Below are positions 1 through 9,606 of a stretch of 46,819 bases of DNA, piece by piece. Under the pieces are notes generated by a model. That model had not been told where the DNA came from. It made no database searches and saw only the letters and a list, made by a program, of their open reading frames with translations. The translations under genes were made by a program, and so were the position numbers. Position 1 is the stretch's first letter. Each line of letters opens with the position of its first letter. The DNA is from Clostridiales bacterium (lineage in GTDB: Bacteria > Bacillota > Clostridia > Lachnospirales > WQUN01). The stretch is from NCBI GenBank assembly GCA_031269465.1, contig JAISZB010000120.1:1-46819 (forward strand). Reading direction: 5' to 3'.

Positions 1-3000
1 CTATGGCCTCCACGATGTTGCCGTTCCCGTCGCGCGCGTAAGACGTCACGTTCCCGTTCTTGTCCTCCGCTGAGGCTATCCTCCCGTTCGCGTCGTATTC
101 GAACGAGTCGCCGCCCCCAAGCGGATCAGTCACGGAGACGATCCGGCCAAGGGCGTCATAGCCGTAAACTGTTTCCCCGCCGCTCTGATCCGTCTCGGAT
201 GCGACCTTCCCGAGCGCGTTGTACTCGTATTGGATGACGCCTCCGTCTGGATAGGTCACGCTCTCCACATTCCCTGTTAGGGTGTAGGCGTACGCGGTGA
301 TCTCCCCGTTCGCGTCGGTGGACTGCACGACCCTGCCCATCGGGTCGTATCCAAGGATAGTCTCACCGCCAAGGGCGTCCGCTATTTTCACGACCCGGCC
401 AGCCAAGTCGTATTCGTATGAGGTCTCCGCCCCCTCCTGGTTGGTCGACTTGATCATCCTGCCGTCGCTGTCGTATTCCCTCAGGGTGATTCCTCCGGCT
501 TGATCCGTGATGCGCACGAGGCGGTTCAGCGCGTCATAACCATAGGAGATGAAGTTCCCTCTGGCGTCCGTCTCCTGGATCCTGTTCCCGTTCGCGTCGT
601 AAGCCGTCTCGAAAGTGTTTCCTTCCGGATCCGTATAAGAAACCAGGCGATCAAGCGGGTCGTATGCATAAGCTGCGATGTTTCCCTCGGCGTCGACCGC
701 CTCCATGAGATTGCCGGCCTCGTCGTAGGCCAGCGTCCGCTCGCCGCCGTTCGGATCCGTGATCCCGACCACCCTGTTGAGGCTGTCGTACTGATAGGAG
801 GCAATCCCTCCTGCGGGGTCTGTCACCGAAAGGATGTTTCCCGCCGCGTCATACGCGTATCGCGTCAGTCCTCCAATAGCGTCCGTGATGGAGGCGACCC
901 GGCCGGCCGCATCGTATTCGAATGCCGTTACTCCGCCCATAGGATCAGTCATTGTAAGGACCAAGCCGTTCTTGTTGTATGTGTATGCGGTCTCGTGTCC
1001 GCCCTCATCGGTTTTCCTCAGCAAAAGGCCTGTGTTCCCGTATTCATTGGAGGCGCTCGCGCCGTTCGCGTCCACGCGCTCAACCGCGCGCCCCATGGCG
1101 TCGTAAACGTAAGTGGTCGAGCCGCCGACGGGGTTTATTTCCTCAACGAGCCTTCCATCCCCGTCGTAAGCCGCCTCAAACGTTGATCCCATGGCCGATG
1201 TGGATTTCACCAGCCTGCCCAGCGCGTCGTACTCATATGCCGCCTCGTTTCCAAGCGCGTCTGTCCGCTTGACCATCCGATTTTCGGAATCGTACTCAAA
1301 TAGGGTCACATTCCCGTTCCAGTCGGTTTCCGAGATCTTGTTGCCGTTTAAATCATAGAGAGCGCTTGAGTTGTTGCCAAGGGCGTCTGTGATCTCTGTC
1401 ACTCTGCCTGCGCTGTCATAGCCGTACGCCGTTTCCGCGCTCCTGGCGTTCGTCCTCTTGACCGGACGCCCAACGCAGTCATATTCCGTCGTCGAGATAT
1501 TGCCGAGCGGGTCTGTGATTCCGATCATCCGTCCGTCGCCATCGTATGCGTATGCCCATTCGTTCCCGTTGGCGTCCGTCATCGTGAGGATCCTGTTGCC
1601 GCTGTCATAGGAGTATTCCGTGGCGCTGCCGAGAGCGTCTGTGGCGGAAGCCATGTTCCCGCTGGCGTCATAGCCGAACTCGGTCTGGTTTCCTTCCCTG
1701 TCGGTCATCAAGACAGGCTTGCCCATCGCGTCGTAGGTGATCGACGCTTGGTTTCCGTCCTCGTCCCATTCCTTCGTCCGATTTCCGTTGGCGTCGACCT
1801 CAAAGAGCTTCGAGTTCCCAAGCGCGTCGGTCTCCTTGACCAGCTTTCCAGCGTCAGTGTACTCATAGGACGCGGCCGCGCCTAAAGGGGTGCGCTTCTC
1901 CACAAGCCTGCCTTGGGCGTCATAGGCCCAGCTCGACACATTGCCCAGCGCATCCTCCATAGTGAGGCGGTTGCCGCTCTGATCATAGGTGAACAGCGTT
2001 TCCGCCCCCGATGGGCCGATGAGCTTAGTCATGTTGTTGTCGGAGTCGTATTCGAATCCTGTCGCATTGCCCTTCGGATCGGTCTTTTTGGTCATGTTGC
2101 CAGCGCAGTCGTACTCGAACAGCATGGTGCCTCCGTCTCGGGAGACCAATTTCGTCACCTGATGGAAGGAATTGTACTCAAAGCTCTCGAATGCGCCGTC
2201 GGCGTATGTTTTCTTTATGATGTCGCCGCTAGCGCTGTATTCGTATCCTGTTGCATTGCCAAGATAATCGGTTCTCTGATCCAGGCGCCCGTTCTCCATG
2301 ATCTGGGTGGATTCTCCGTCGCCGTCGATTATTTTGGTTATCTGCTGGTTTTCGTCATAGAATACGTTCGCGATATTCCCCTTGGCGTCTGTGTACGCCG
2401 TCCTGCCTTCCTCCGGGAAATACTCCAGATGAACCGAACCCTGGCCCAGAAGGCTCTGCGATGCCACCCTGCCGTCGGCGTAGGCGTTCTCAATATAGGC
2501 GTTCCCATTGAAATCCCTGATAACGAGAAGATTCGAACCGGCATCGTAGGCGTATTGCATGCTGTCTCCGTCCTGATTTGTGAATCCAACCAGGTTTCCG
2601 GCAGGATCGTACTGATAGCTTACGCTTTTCCCGCCAGCGGCCGTGATCTGCGCTATCCTGCCATCCATATAGGAGCACTCCAGCCAGCCGGCCTTGCCTG
2701 AAACAGAGGCCATCAAACCGTCCGCCCAGGTGAGCGTGAATGTGTCCACACCTGGAAATGAGATCGACTTCAGCAGAAGATCATCGCTGAAGAAGCAGAT
2801 CTCCCCCTTCGGCTCGGTGAACTCGTACCCGCCTGGGACGGCTTTAAATCCAGCCCTGTCAATGTCCTTATGACTGTACGTCCCATCGGCGTTCTGGGTG
2901 AATTCGTAGATGTAGCCTGAAGGCACGCTGACCAAGGCCCTCAGATAGTCAACCGCTAGCGTGTAGCTGAAATCAGCGCTCCAGCCAATGCCAAGGATCC

Positions 3001-5059
3001 CATCCGATTTGTTCCGGGAGTCATAGCGCCGCGTGAATTTGAGATCCGCTCCCCCGAACGCGCATATGTCCGCGCACTCCCAAGTGAAGCTTCCGTCAAC
3101 GACATTTATTGGATCATTTTTATACTCGTCAATTGCATCCCCCGTTTCAACCCATGGAGCGCTTAAGCTGAAGCCAAAGGCGAGGGAGAACGCCTTGAGA
3201 ACCGGATAACCTCCGTTTTCATCGCCGCGCGCGTCTGTCCAGGCGTCGCCCAGATCCGCCGCCCTGGACTTAAGCGCCTCGCTGTCGTCCATCACCGGCT
3301 CAGGCGTCAGCGCCCCATATCCCACCGCCTTAAGAGCCGTGCCATCAAGCCAGTAGCATGGCGTTCCGTCCGCCCCGCCTGATGTCTTGTACCCTGCCAG
3401 GCTTCCAGCATATGACGCAACGCCTGACACAACGCCGATGTTGTAGCTGCCTTTGATGTTGGCGCTGGTGTTGCCGACAACGCCTCCGACCCTGTCGGCG
3501 CCGCTGACATGGCCAGTGTTGAAGCAGTTCTGCGGCCCGCTGCCGGAGCCAATCACGCCGCCTACATTTTGGTTCCCCGCGACCGCACCGATGTTGAAGC
3601 AGTCGTCCACAAGCCCGGATGCGCTCCCGGCTATGCCGCCTGTGTTGCTGCCTCCAGAGATGCTGGCAGTGTTATAGCAAAACGTCGCCGAGGTTGCGCT
3701 GCCGGCTATGCCTCCGATGCTTGATCCTGTTGAGCTTATATCGACCACATTGGCGCATTTGCTGACCGTTCCGGCGCTGCCCGCTATCCCGCCAGTGTAG
3801 TTCCCACCGGCTATTTCTCCACCGTTTAAACAGTTAATTATGGATTCGCCCCTGCCCGCTATCCCGCCAACATAAGAGGCTCCTGAAACCGACCCGGTAA
3901 AGCCGCAGACCTCAATCGAGCCGGTTGCGCGTCCGGCGACTCCCCCGGCATAATTGTCTGCAGCCGTGACGTCCACCGAGATCCATAAATCCGACACGGA
4001 GTTTCCAAGGCCCACGGCTCCGCCCACGTAGGTATATCCCGAGACGCCTCCCTCGCTCTCGCACCCGAGCACGTTTATTTTGGCGCTCCCATCCTGGCGC
4101 CCGGCTATGCCGCCCGCGTACCCGCCCCTGTACTCCATGCTGGATGTCACGGTTCCGGCGTTCCGGCAGCCGGATATCGCCGTCTCCCCGCTGCCAACGA
4201 CGCCGACGACGCCGCCGCAGTCATTCCGCGCGCTCACGTCGCCCTCGTTCACGCAACCGGAGATGGCCGACACCCAGGCCGCCTTGCCGGCGATTCCCCC
4301 CGCCTCATAGTTGGCGGCGCTGACATCGCCCGTGTTGAAGCAGCCCTCTATCGTCGCCGCCTCGCTCGCCGATCCAGCAACGAGCCCCGCTACGCCGCCG
4401 ATCCCGTTGCCTCCGCTGATGCCTCCGCTGCAGGCCACGTCCCCCCCGTTCTCGCAGCCCCTTACCGATCCTGCGCAGTATCCAACTATCCCGCCTGTAT
4501 AGGATCCTCCCGAACTGACCGCCGCGGTGGAGGCGCATCCGGCCACGCCGCCCGAGACCCTTCCCGCGATCCCCCCGACGTAGGTGGCTCCGGACACGGT
4601 TCCCGATGAGTTGCAGTTGTCTACAGGGCCGCTCAGACTTCCCGCAATCCCTCCGGAGTAATTTGATCCGGACACGTTGGCGTTATGCAAGTCTAGATTC
4701 GATATTTTTGACGCATACCCAAAAAGCCCTGCATAATTCGTTGCGACATTCACGTAAAGGTTCTTTACGGCATAGCCCTTTCCTTCAAAAGAGCCGTTGA
4801 AAGCGCGTATGCTGTTTCCCGCCATTCCTCCGATGGGAGTCCATTGCAGCGAGTTCAAGTCAATGCAGGACGTCAATTCAAAGAATTGCCCGTTGTAATT
4901 CATTCCTGCGTTTACATTTGCAGCCAGGTAAGCCAGCTGGCTGCCGTTGCCGATCAAGTAGGGATCAGCCTGGATCCCTGTGCCTCCGGCGTATGATGTG
5001 GCGATGGTTCCATCCCAAACAACGCAATTGGCTTGTCCCGCTTTTCTTTCTGATATCAT
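1..5059 (-). CDS. Giant GLUG + RHS/YD-repeat protein, C-terminus beyond the window
   Basis: About 1,686 codons are open with no stop, and the gene leaves the window at its 3' end. I read three zones. Residues ~45-555 begin with WDGTIATSYAGGTG and carry some twenty GLUG-type repeats of the GGIAGxASG kind. Residues ~635-720 look like the DUF6531 entry module (DPINVVDGSFTW, then FTRRYDS). From residue ~750 onward there are dense YD/RHS repeats such as YEYDALGRLVK and YAYDGDGRMIGITDPLGN. The family forms a beta-shell that encloses a C-terminal toxin or effector; that part is not visible here. The start is ATG 5059 behind AGGAG at 5-nt spacing. An in-frame ATG ten codons upstream has no good site. 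Neither start gives a signal peptide, so the export route is unclear. GLUG plus RHS identification is strong; a toxin role is inference. Confidence 0.93.
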   Translation of the reverse strand, partial: MISERKAGQANCVVWDGTIATSYAGGTGIQADPYLIGNGSQLAYLAANVNAGMNYNGQFFELTSCIDLNSLQWTPIGGMAGNSIRAFNGSFEGKGYAVKNLYVNVATNYAGLFGYASKISNLDLHNANVSGSNYSGGIAGSLSGPVDNCNSSGTVSGATYVGGIAGRVSGGVAGCASTAAVSSGGSYTGGIVGYCAGSVRGCENGGDVACSGGISGGNGIGGVAGLVAGSASEAATIEGCFNTGDVSAANYEAGGIAGKAAWVSAISGCVNEGDVSARNDCGGVVGVVGSGETAISGCRNAGTVTSSMEYRGGYAGGIAGRQDGSAKINVLGCESEGGVSGYTYVGGAVGLGNSVSDLWISVDVTAADNYAGGVAGRATGSIEVCGFTGSVSGASYVGGIAGRGESIINCLNGGEIAGGNYTGGIAGSAGTVSKCANVVDISSTGSSIGGIAGSATSATFCYNTASISGGSNTGGIAGSASGLVDDCFNIGAVAGNQNVGGVIGSGSGPQNCFNTGHVSGADRVGGVVGNTSANIKGSYNIGVVSGVASYAGSLAGYKTSGGADGTPCYWLDGTALKAVGYGALTPEPVMDDSEALKSRAADLGDAWTDARGDENGGYPVLKAFSLAFGFSLSAPWVETGDAIDEYKNDPINVVDGSFTWECADICAFGGADLKFTRRYDSRNKSDGILGIGWSADFSYTLAVDYLRALVSVPSGYIYEFTQNADGTYSHKDIDRAGFKAVPGGYEFTEPKGEICFFSDDLLLKSISFPGVDTFTLTWADGLMASVSGKAGWLECSYMDGRIAQITAAGGKSVSYQYDPAGNLVGFTNQDGDSMQYAYDAGSNLLVIRDFNGNAYIENAYADGRVASQSLLGQGSVHLEYFPEEGRTAYTDAKGNIANVFYDENQQITKIIDGDGESTQIMENGRLDQRTDYLGNATGYEYSASGDIIKKTYADGAFESFEYNSFHQVTKLVSRDGGTMLFEYDCAGNMTKKTDPKGNATGFEYDSDNNMTKLIGPSGAETLFTYDQSGNRLTMEDALGNVSSWAYDAQGRLVEKRTPLGAAASYEYTDAGKLVKETDALGNSKLFEVDANGNRTKEWDEDGNQASITYDAMGKPVLMTDREGNQTEFGYDASGNMASATDALGSATEYSYDSGNRILTMTDANGNEWAYAYDGDGRMIGITDPLGNISTTEYDCVGRPVKRTNARSAETAYGYDSAGRVTEITDALGNNSSALYDLNGNKISETDWNGNVTLFEYDSENRMVKRTDALGNEAAYEYDALGRLVKSTSAMGSTFEAAYDGDGRLVEEINPVGGSTTYVYDAMGRAVERVDANGASASNEYGNTGLLLRKTDEGGHETAYTYNKNGLVLTMTDPMGGVTAFEYDAAGRVASITDAIGGLTRYAYDAAGNILSVTDPAGGIASYQYDSLNRVVGITDPNGGERTLAYDEAGNLMEAVDAEGNIAAYAYDPLDRLVSYTDPEGNTFETAYDANGNRIQETDARGNFISYGYDALNRLVRITDQAGGITLREYDSDGRMIKSTNQEGAETSYEYDLAGRVVKIADALGGETILGYDPMGRVVQSTDANGEITAYAYTLTGNVESVTYPDGGVIQYEYNALGKVASETDQSGGETVYGYDALGRIVSVTDPLGGGDSFEYDANGRIASAEDKNGNVTSYARDGNGNIVEAI

Positions 5060-5072
5060 ATTTTCTCCTGAC

Positions 5073-5088
5073 TGCCGATTCTTCGGCA
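5073..5088 (-). promoter_or_regulatory. Small hairpin just upstream of the RHS ribosome binding site
   Basis: TGCCGA, a TTCT loop and TCGGCA form a perfect 6-bp stem about 14 nt before the start codon, within the leader of the giant RHS gene. It could affect translation; no function is known. Confidence 0.4.
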
Positions 5089-5118
5089 TCTTGGCAGACA
5101 ACCGGACTTAACGCCGGT

Positions 5119-5167
5119 TGATGAAGGCTTTGCCAAAATAACAACGCTCAGCTAATCGCCTTCATCA
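5119..5167 (-). promoter_or_regulatory. Leader stem-loop upstream of the RHS gene
   Basis: TGATGAAGGC and GCCTTCATCA are a perfect 10-bp inverted repeat separated by 29 nt, 60-110 nt upstream of the RHS start. A weak promoter candidate (TTGTCA, 17 nt, GCATAA on the minus strand) lies beyond it. Attenuator or operator are both possible; I only see the dyad. Confidence 0.4.
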
Positions 5168-5905
5168 TCATCTTATGCTGGATTTGTTTCAGCAATGACA
5201 AATACAATTCAAAAAGAATGAAGCATTTTTACAAATTATTCATTAAAAGTCTGATTATTTTTCAGTAGTTCTCCACGGCGCGAAGCTATCGAACGCGTCC
5301 GATCAACAAGTTCATGAAAAGAGTGGATCTCAGCGGCGGACTGCGGCATGGCCATGAACCTGCAAGAGGAATTCAAGTAAAATAGGAAGAGACTTTTATG
5401 GGAAAGTACATTTTCTGCAGATTAGACTCCTCTGCTGCCATGCAGCCTTAAACCGAATCTTCAGAGAATCAATCGGTATCTATGCCCATGCATTTGCAAC
5501 AGTAAGTTGAAAGGCTCTCGCAATTGTGTTATTGTAATGATAGATTCTGGTGGTTCTTTATACTAGAGAGCGCTTCCTTTTGATATTACCGATTGTTATT
5601 GACCTCAAGCCAGTTCCTCTTCGAATTATTCAGTTGGGCCTAAAACTTAATATGCAGCTTCTAAAGGATATCAAGAACCTATCCAGAGAACTCTGCACTC
5701 ACAAGTTTATAAACTATTAGTTGATCGCCGATTTCAGATTGAAAATTCTGGTTGTCTCTGGCAACATGAATTGGCTCTAAAAGCATAGAAAGAGAGGAAA
5801 AAACTTGATGCCGTGCGTTGGCGGCTTCGTAATGGAACGTGGCTTTGTAATGGAACGGCAAGCTTCTAGTCAATATAGGCTTGAAAAGAAAAAGGATGTG
5901 ATGAA

Positions 5906-6649
5906 GTGCACATTGGGAATTTAGATTGGATCGATTTGACGACATCAGACTTCTCTTTCGTAATGGAAAACAACTTGCTTTTTGTGGACAAGAGCCTTTT
6001 CATTGAGCATTTCCTTAATGAGAGGCAACAGGTTCAGATCATAGCCCATCCTAGGCGCCTGGGCAAAAGCATGAACTTGATGATGCTCCACTGCTTTTTG
6101 ACTGACAGCGTGGATTATCGGCCTCTGTTTGAAAATTTGCGTATTCGCCAAAGCCAGGTTTGGGTAAAAGCCCATGAGGCGCCATCCTTTCTGTTCGATT
6201 TCAAGGGCCTTAATGTAAAAAAGTACAAGAGGCAGATTCAGCTTATGGTGAATAAATACGCATCTGTTTACGCCTCGGATCCCATATGCCCCCAATACTA
6301 TTTGAACCTCTACAAAGAATACAGCCCGGAAGGCGAGTCCACTCCTGATTGCATTCAGCACCTCACTGAAATGGCGCGCGCTGTGACAGGCAAAAGGTCG
6401 TATGTTCTCATTGACGAGTATGACAAGCTCATCATCGACAGCATCAACACCAAGGAGTACGCTGACGTCAGGGATTATCTTACACAGGTGCCGTCAGCCG
6501 CGATGAAGGGCAACATGTGCCTGGAGAAAGGCCTTCTCACGGGCGTAATGCGCGTTTCGCACGAGGGCATGCTGAGCGGGCTCAACAATCCCCAGACATA
6601 CGACGTGTTCGAAGACAGGGTGTACGCAAGCGACTATGGGCAACTTTAA
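5906..6649 (+). pseudogene. Predicted AAA-ATPase (PF09820-like), truncated
   Basis: The 247 residues match the N-terminal ATPase half of the AAA-ATPase-like/PD-(D/E)XK family. I see LFVDKSLFIEHFLNE, HPRRLGKSMNLMML (degenerate P-loop), YVLIDEYDKLI (Walker B) and the family signature GVMRVSHEGMLSGLNN. The start is GTG behind AAAGGATG. Family members normally continue several hundred residues to a PD-(D/E)XK nuclease domain. Here the frame stops after YASDYGQL, another frame carries a little more, and then an IS630 transposase tail follows. The gene is therefore probably dead, broken by frameshift and insertion or deletion. The biological role of the family is not firmly established. Confidence 0.8.
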
Positions 6650-6849
6650 GGATTTTATCCGCTCGGGTTCGTTTGAGTTTGAAAAAGACCGGTCTATCAT
6701 GGGAAGCAAATTCGACGAATGGCGTTCCCGCGCGACTGCGCCAACTTTATCAAGGATGACGCGGCTTACGCAATTCGCGCCGCCGTCGCTTTGCTGATGG
6801 CCTGGGGCATAGCGTTCATAACCGGCAAATTTGACGCCTCACGCTCCCT

Positions 6850-7110
6850 TGAGCCGGACAACGCGAAATATCAAAAATGCAAGGAGATTTCAGAATATAT
6901 CGCCATTCTTCCGTCAATCAAGCTTTTCTATCTTCTCCCGTACTCGCCTAGCTTGAACTTAATTGAAAGATTCTGGATATGCGAAGTCCGAGATGCTGAA
7001 TGGCGCATATACAGACACCTTATTCGAGTTCAAGCTGAGAATCGACAAATTTCTATATGAATCAGATAAAAGCAACTTCCGTAAAATCAATTCGAAAGTG
7101 AAGAAAGTGC
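6850..7110 (+). pseudogene. IS630-family transposase, C-terminal relic
   Basis: KLFYLLPYSPSLNLIERFW is the C-terminal DDE block of IS630/Tc1-type transposases; the E in LIERFW is the third catalytic acid. Right after it the frame shifts, and the expected helical tail continues in another frame (TDTLFEFKLRIDKFLYESDK). Only the last ~80 codons are left; the first two catalytic residues are gone. It matters because IS630/Tc1 elements insert at TA, which fits the nearby MITE-like family. Confidence 0.75.
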
Positions 7111-7244
7111 GAAGCGAGGTACATGCCATTGGCAAAATTCCCCTCTGTTTTTGAGTTGTTGATTGATGGAATCGTTTTGTTTCGTGTTCATTGGCTGCTT
7201 GCCAAAAATCGGACTAGAAACAGCTCCTTTCATGATTTTCGCCC

Positions 7245-7277
7245 TAAAAAAACTGCTGCGAAACGTACCGCAGCAGT
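7245..7277 (-). terminator. Rho-independent terminator
   Basis: On the minus strand ACTGCTGCG, an 8-nt loop and CGCAGCAGT (perfect 9-bp stem) are followed by a run of seven T. It sits ~25 nt after the stop of the small minus-strand gene remnant at 7302-7461. A weaker T-run on the + side allows some bidirectional use. Confidence 0.8.
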
Positions 7278-7301
7278 GACAAGATTTTTCTTTTACAAAA
7301 C

Positions 7302-7461
7302 TGTGCTGACGAGTTCCATGTTCAGCTCTTCATAAAACTTCCTTCTAAGTTGTTTGTAGTTATCCAGTTCCCGCCTTGCGTATTTCGTTGCAGAAGGCTA
7401 TTTTTCTCGGGAAGATCACTGCGTCTTCTCCGACTGCATCTACCTGTGTCGCAGGCTTCAT
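7302..7461 (-). pseudogene. Small gene remnant or frameshifted small gene
   Basis: An ATG at 7461 behind GGGAGG (6-nt spacing) opens a 33-residue frame (MKPATQVDAVGEDAVIFP...) that stops at 7360. A second frame then runs to 7302 and ends with a protein-like, helical, charged peptide (YARRELDNYKQLRRKFYEEL...). A strong terminator follows. The combination of ribosome site, two coding-like frames and terminator suggests one short gene with a frameshift. I do not recognise the product. Confidence 0.4.
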
Positions 7462-7479
7462 TTCTTGCCTCCCATTAGT

Positions 7480-7530
7480 CATGATGATTTTCATATTTAA
7501 AATCAATGACTGCAAATCCGCATATTATTT
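7480..7530. repeat. MITE-like repeat, short degenerate copy
   Basis: GATGATTTTCAT on the left and GACTGCAAATCCGCAT on the right resemble the family ends, about 50 bp apart. Confidence 0.4.
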
Positions 7531-7575
7531 AAAACCCTTAAGGACGCTAATCCTATCATATCGCAGCGCTTTGCT

Positions 7576-8025
7576 TTAGACGCCTTCTTTCCCGTCAATG
7601 GAAACCAGTTGATTTACGCCGTGTTCGTCTGGATGGCGCTTGAAATTCCCATCTATTATTTCGGCGATGACAAGCTCGCATAGATACAAAACCGTGCATC
7701 CACGCTCGCAGTGCCCTGAATACGCATATTTCTCATCCGACACCACCAGATGTATATGAGGCTTCCCGTCAGCAATCGTTCCCGATGCAGCGGAAAGCTC
7801 AAGCGCTTTGTTCTCCATCCTCTCAAAATGCTCAACGGGCGGATATGACGTAGTGGTAACCATGTGCAATACGCAGTTGCTGAACGTAGCGATTCCCGAG
7901 ACGACAGCCCCATACTTCACGCCCGATTTCTCTATGAACTTTTCCACCTCCTCTAAAAAATCCTCTCCCGGATTTATCCTTATCGTATACACCTTGCCGA
8001 ACCGCTTGCCTTCAAAATATTCCAC
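7576..8025 (-). CDS. PPC/DUF296-domain protein
   Basis: The 149-residue protein fits the bacterial PPC (DUF296, PF03479) fold, which forms small trimers and in plants is fused to AT-hook DNA-binding proteins. Visible marks are FGKVYTIRINPGEDF at the start, GAVVSGIATFSNC, and the metal-site motif KPHIHLVVSDEKYAYSGH. I prefer the GTG start at 8025, which has AGGAG at 8-nt spacing and begins right at the domain. The ATG at 8043 would put AGGAG inside the gene. The longer frame upstream runs through a repeat copy and is not credible as coding. Substrate and partner are unknown. Confidence 0.8.
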   Translation of the reverse strand: MEYFEGKRFGKVYTIRINPGEDFLEEVEKFIEKSGVKYGAVVSGIATFSNCVLHMVTTTSYPPVEHFERMENKALELSAASGTIADGKPHIHLVVSDEKYAYSGHCERGCTVLYLCELVIAEIIDGNFKRHPDEHGVNQLVSIDGKEGV

Positions 8026-8078
8026 TGCGCATTCTCCTGTCATATTTATTTGCAATTCCGATTTGCCTTTTTTATGAT

Positions 8079-8178
8079 ATACCGATTCGCAGTCAAATGC
8101 GATTTGGAGCTTGATTATCCATAAAGCGGCGCAAAACGCCGATATCAATCGCACTCTCTGTATAATCAAGCTCCAAAC
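8079..8178. repeat. MITE-like repeat, copy A
   Basis: The left end reads ATACCGATTCGCAGTC. The inner arms TTTGGAGCTTGATTAT (8103-8118) and ATAATCAAGCTCCAAA (8162-8177) are a perfect 16-bp inverted repeat. The right outer end is worn. It lies upstream of the DUF296 gene and supplies the stop codon of the relic at 8166-8431. Confidence 0.8.
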
Positions 8179-8431
8179 GACATTGGCTGCAATGCATCTG
8201 CCGGCGCCAAATTGGCGGCGGCTCCGTATCTCTTGGCCAGAACCTTCTCCGCATACGCTTTCATAATCTTGCGGTTGTTGTACTGCGCCATGACTTGACC
8301 GTCCTTCCCGCTAATTTTGTACATTATAAGAAGAGCGCATGCAATAAAAGTTCCAATCCCTACAAATACCGCGATAATCAGCCAGATTACGTTTAGCGCA
8401 GTCCTGCTGCGCTTAAAAAGGCGAATAAATA
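8166..8431 (-). pseudogene. Small membrane protein relic without a start codon
   Basis: One frame reads well as protein: a hydrophobic helix (WLIIAVFVGIGTFIACALLI) followed by a basic tail (NNRKIMKAYAEKVLAKRYG). Upstream, the frame meets TAG before any ATG, GTG or TTG. A nearby ATG (MRKNR) is in another frame, so a small indel probably killed the start. The stop codon is inside repeat copy A. I do not recognise the family. Confidence 0.5.
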
Positions 8432-8469
8432 CTATCTATTTTTGCGCATGAACGTCTAAAAGGCGATTC

Positions 8470-9110
8470 TCTGCTTTGCGCGCTGCTTTATTAGGTATGG
8501 AAATTTCCATTGTTTCTAGCATTGCATGTGATATCCAGTGCCATGACCTCTGCAAACGGACTCTTAATCTCTATGCTCATTCCTGACTGCCTTGAATATG
8601 GAACTTATCATACGGGAGATCGCGCCGAAGGCGTTGAGTCTTCAATACAGACATTCGTTGTGAAGCTAAGCTCAAGCATATGAGGCTCCAGAGCTATAGT
8701 TCCCTTAGGCGCATTCGGCTATGTCGCGGAGGAAAAATCCACCCAGCCAGCATTACGGCGCCAACCGCAATTATCTTAAACATAGCCTCACCGCTGATAA
8801 CAGACGCCAGATTCTAAATGCTTAGATTGTATATGGCAAAGAATATCATAAGTGCATTTGAGAAGTTTGTGCCAAGCATATCAGTAAACGCGCCATTAGT
8901 TTTGAGTGAGTGAGCAGTTGACCCAAATATTGATTTTCCGAAACTTCTCCCATGCATGAGAAGCAAATGCATATACCTATTCCATTAAGCAGGCGTCAAG
9001 CGCCTCTCCGCCAACCGTCGTAGATACGCTTTTTATATCATCAAACGCCGATTCCACTCCCGGCATATCTGTACAGAGTCTATCTGGCAAGCTAAAACAG
9101 GGGCAAATGG
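8470..9110 (-). pseudogene. Decayed membrane-protein gene
   Basis: Protein-like stretches lie in order but in several frames with internal stops. They include GVESAFDDIKSVSTTVGG, then GSTAHSLKTNGAFTDMLG with NALMIFFAIYNLSI, then a hydrophobic piece (MFKIIAVGAVMLAGWIF), then GTIALEPHMLELSFTTN and MSIEIKSPFAEVMALDI. Read together they suggest one inactivated gene of 200 or more codons with membrane segments. No family is recognised. Confidence 0.5.
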
Positions 9111-9606
9111 TTGCAACTCCGAGCAAAAAGCCGCTCCAAACGAAATGAAGCGGCCATCGGGCATATTTAAGCAAGTGTGCGTGTCGCAGGTTAGGTTTGC
9201 GCATTTACAGGCACATTTGCAACTTGGGTTCGAGCAAGGGGACAACGACCGTCTCAGCCGGTTTTATGGAGGTGTTCAAGAACTCCAGACAAAACGAACG
9301 GCTCTAGTCGGAAGGAGACGCCCCCTAACGAATGAAGGGGAGAAACTTGCTGGAAGCGATGGAGCGGGCGAAGAAGAAGCTTAAGCGCCAGTTACCACAA
9401 ACACATATCATTTTTGAAGGCTTTCATATCGCTCATATGCCGATACGCGCATTGGATAGCTTCGTGGTTTAAATTGATGAGGCAACCCCAAGAAAGGTTC
9501 ATTTGGCCGCGCATCACCACTATGAATGGAAACGCCGTCTAGCCTCGGCAAATGTTCTCCGGCAAAGGCATTATGCCAAGCTCGGCTCTTTTTCTTAAGA
9601 GAGCGA
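9111..9606. other. Gap without a supported gene
   Basis: Open frames here (for example 9145-9384 +) have no ribosome site and no protein-like pattern. Short KR-rich pieces could be old transposase debris, but I cannot support that. Confidence 0.3.

Larger units (their letters stand above)
5060..5905. other. Gene-poor gap with a possible gene relic
   Basis: Apart from the RHS leader, no intact gene is visible. Around 5280-5390 a short + strand stretch reads like the end of a protein (EWISAADCGMAMNLQEEF then stop, with a different frame upstream). This could be a decayed mobile-element gene. It has no start and I cannot name it. Confidence 0.4.

Noticed and set aside
500-1186. Long + strand frames opposite the RHS gene
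   Set aside because: Repetitive YD codons give open shadows on the other strand; the minus frame carries the known motifs.
9145-9384. 79-codon + strand frame
   Set aside because: No ribosome site, and the sequence reads as unordered basic and acidic runs; I could not tie it to any transposase.
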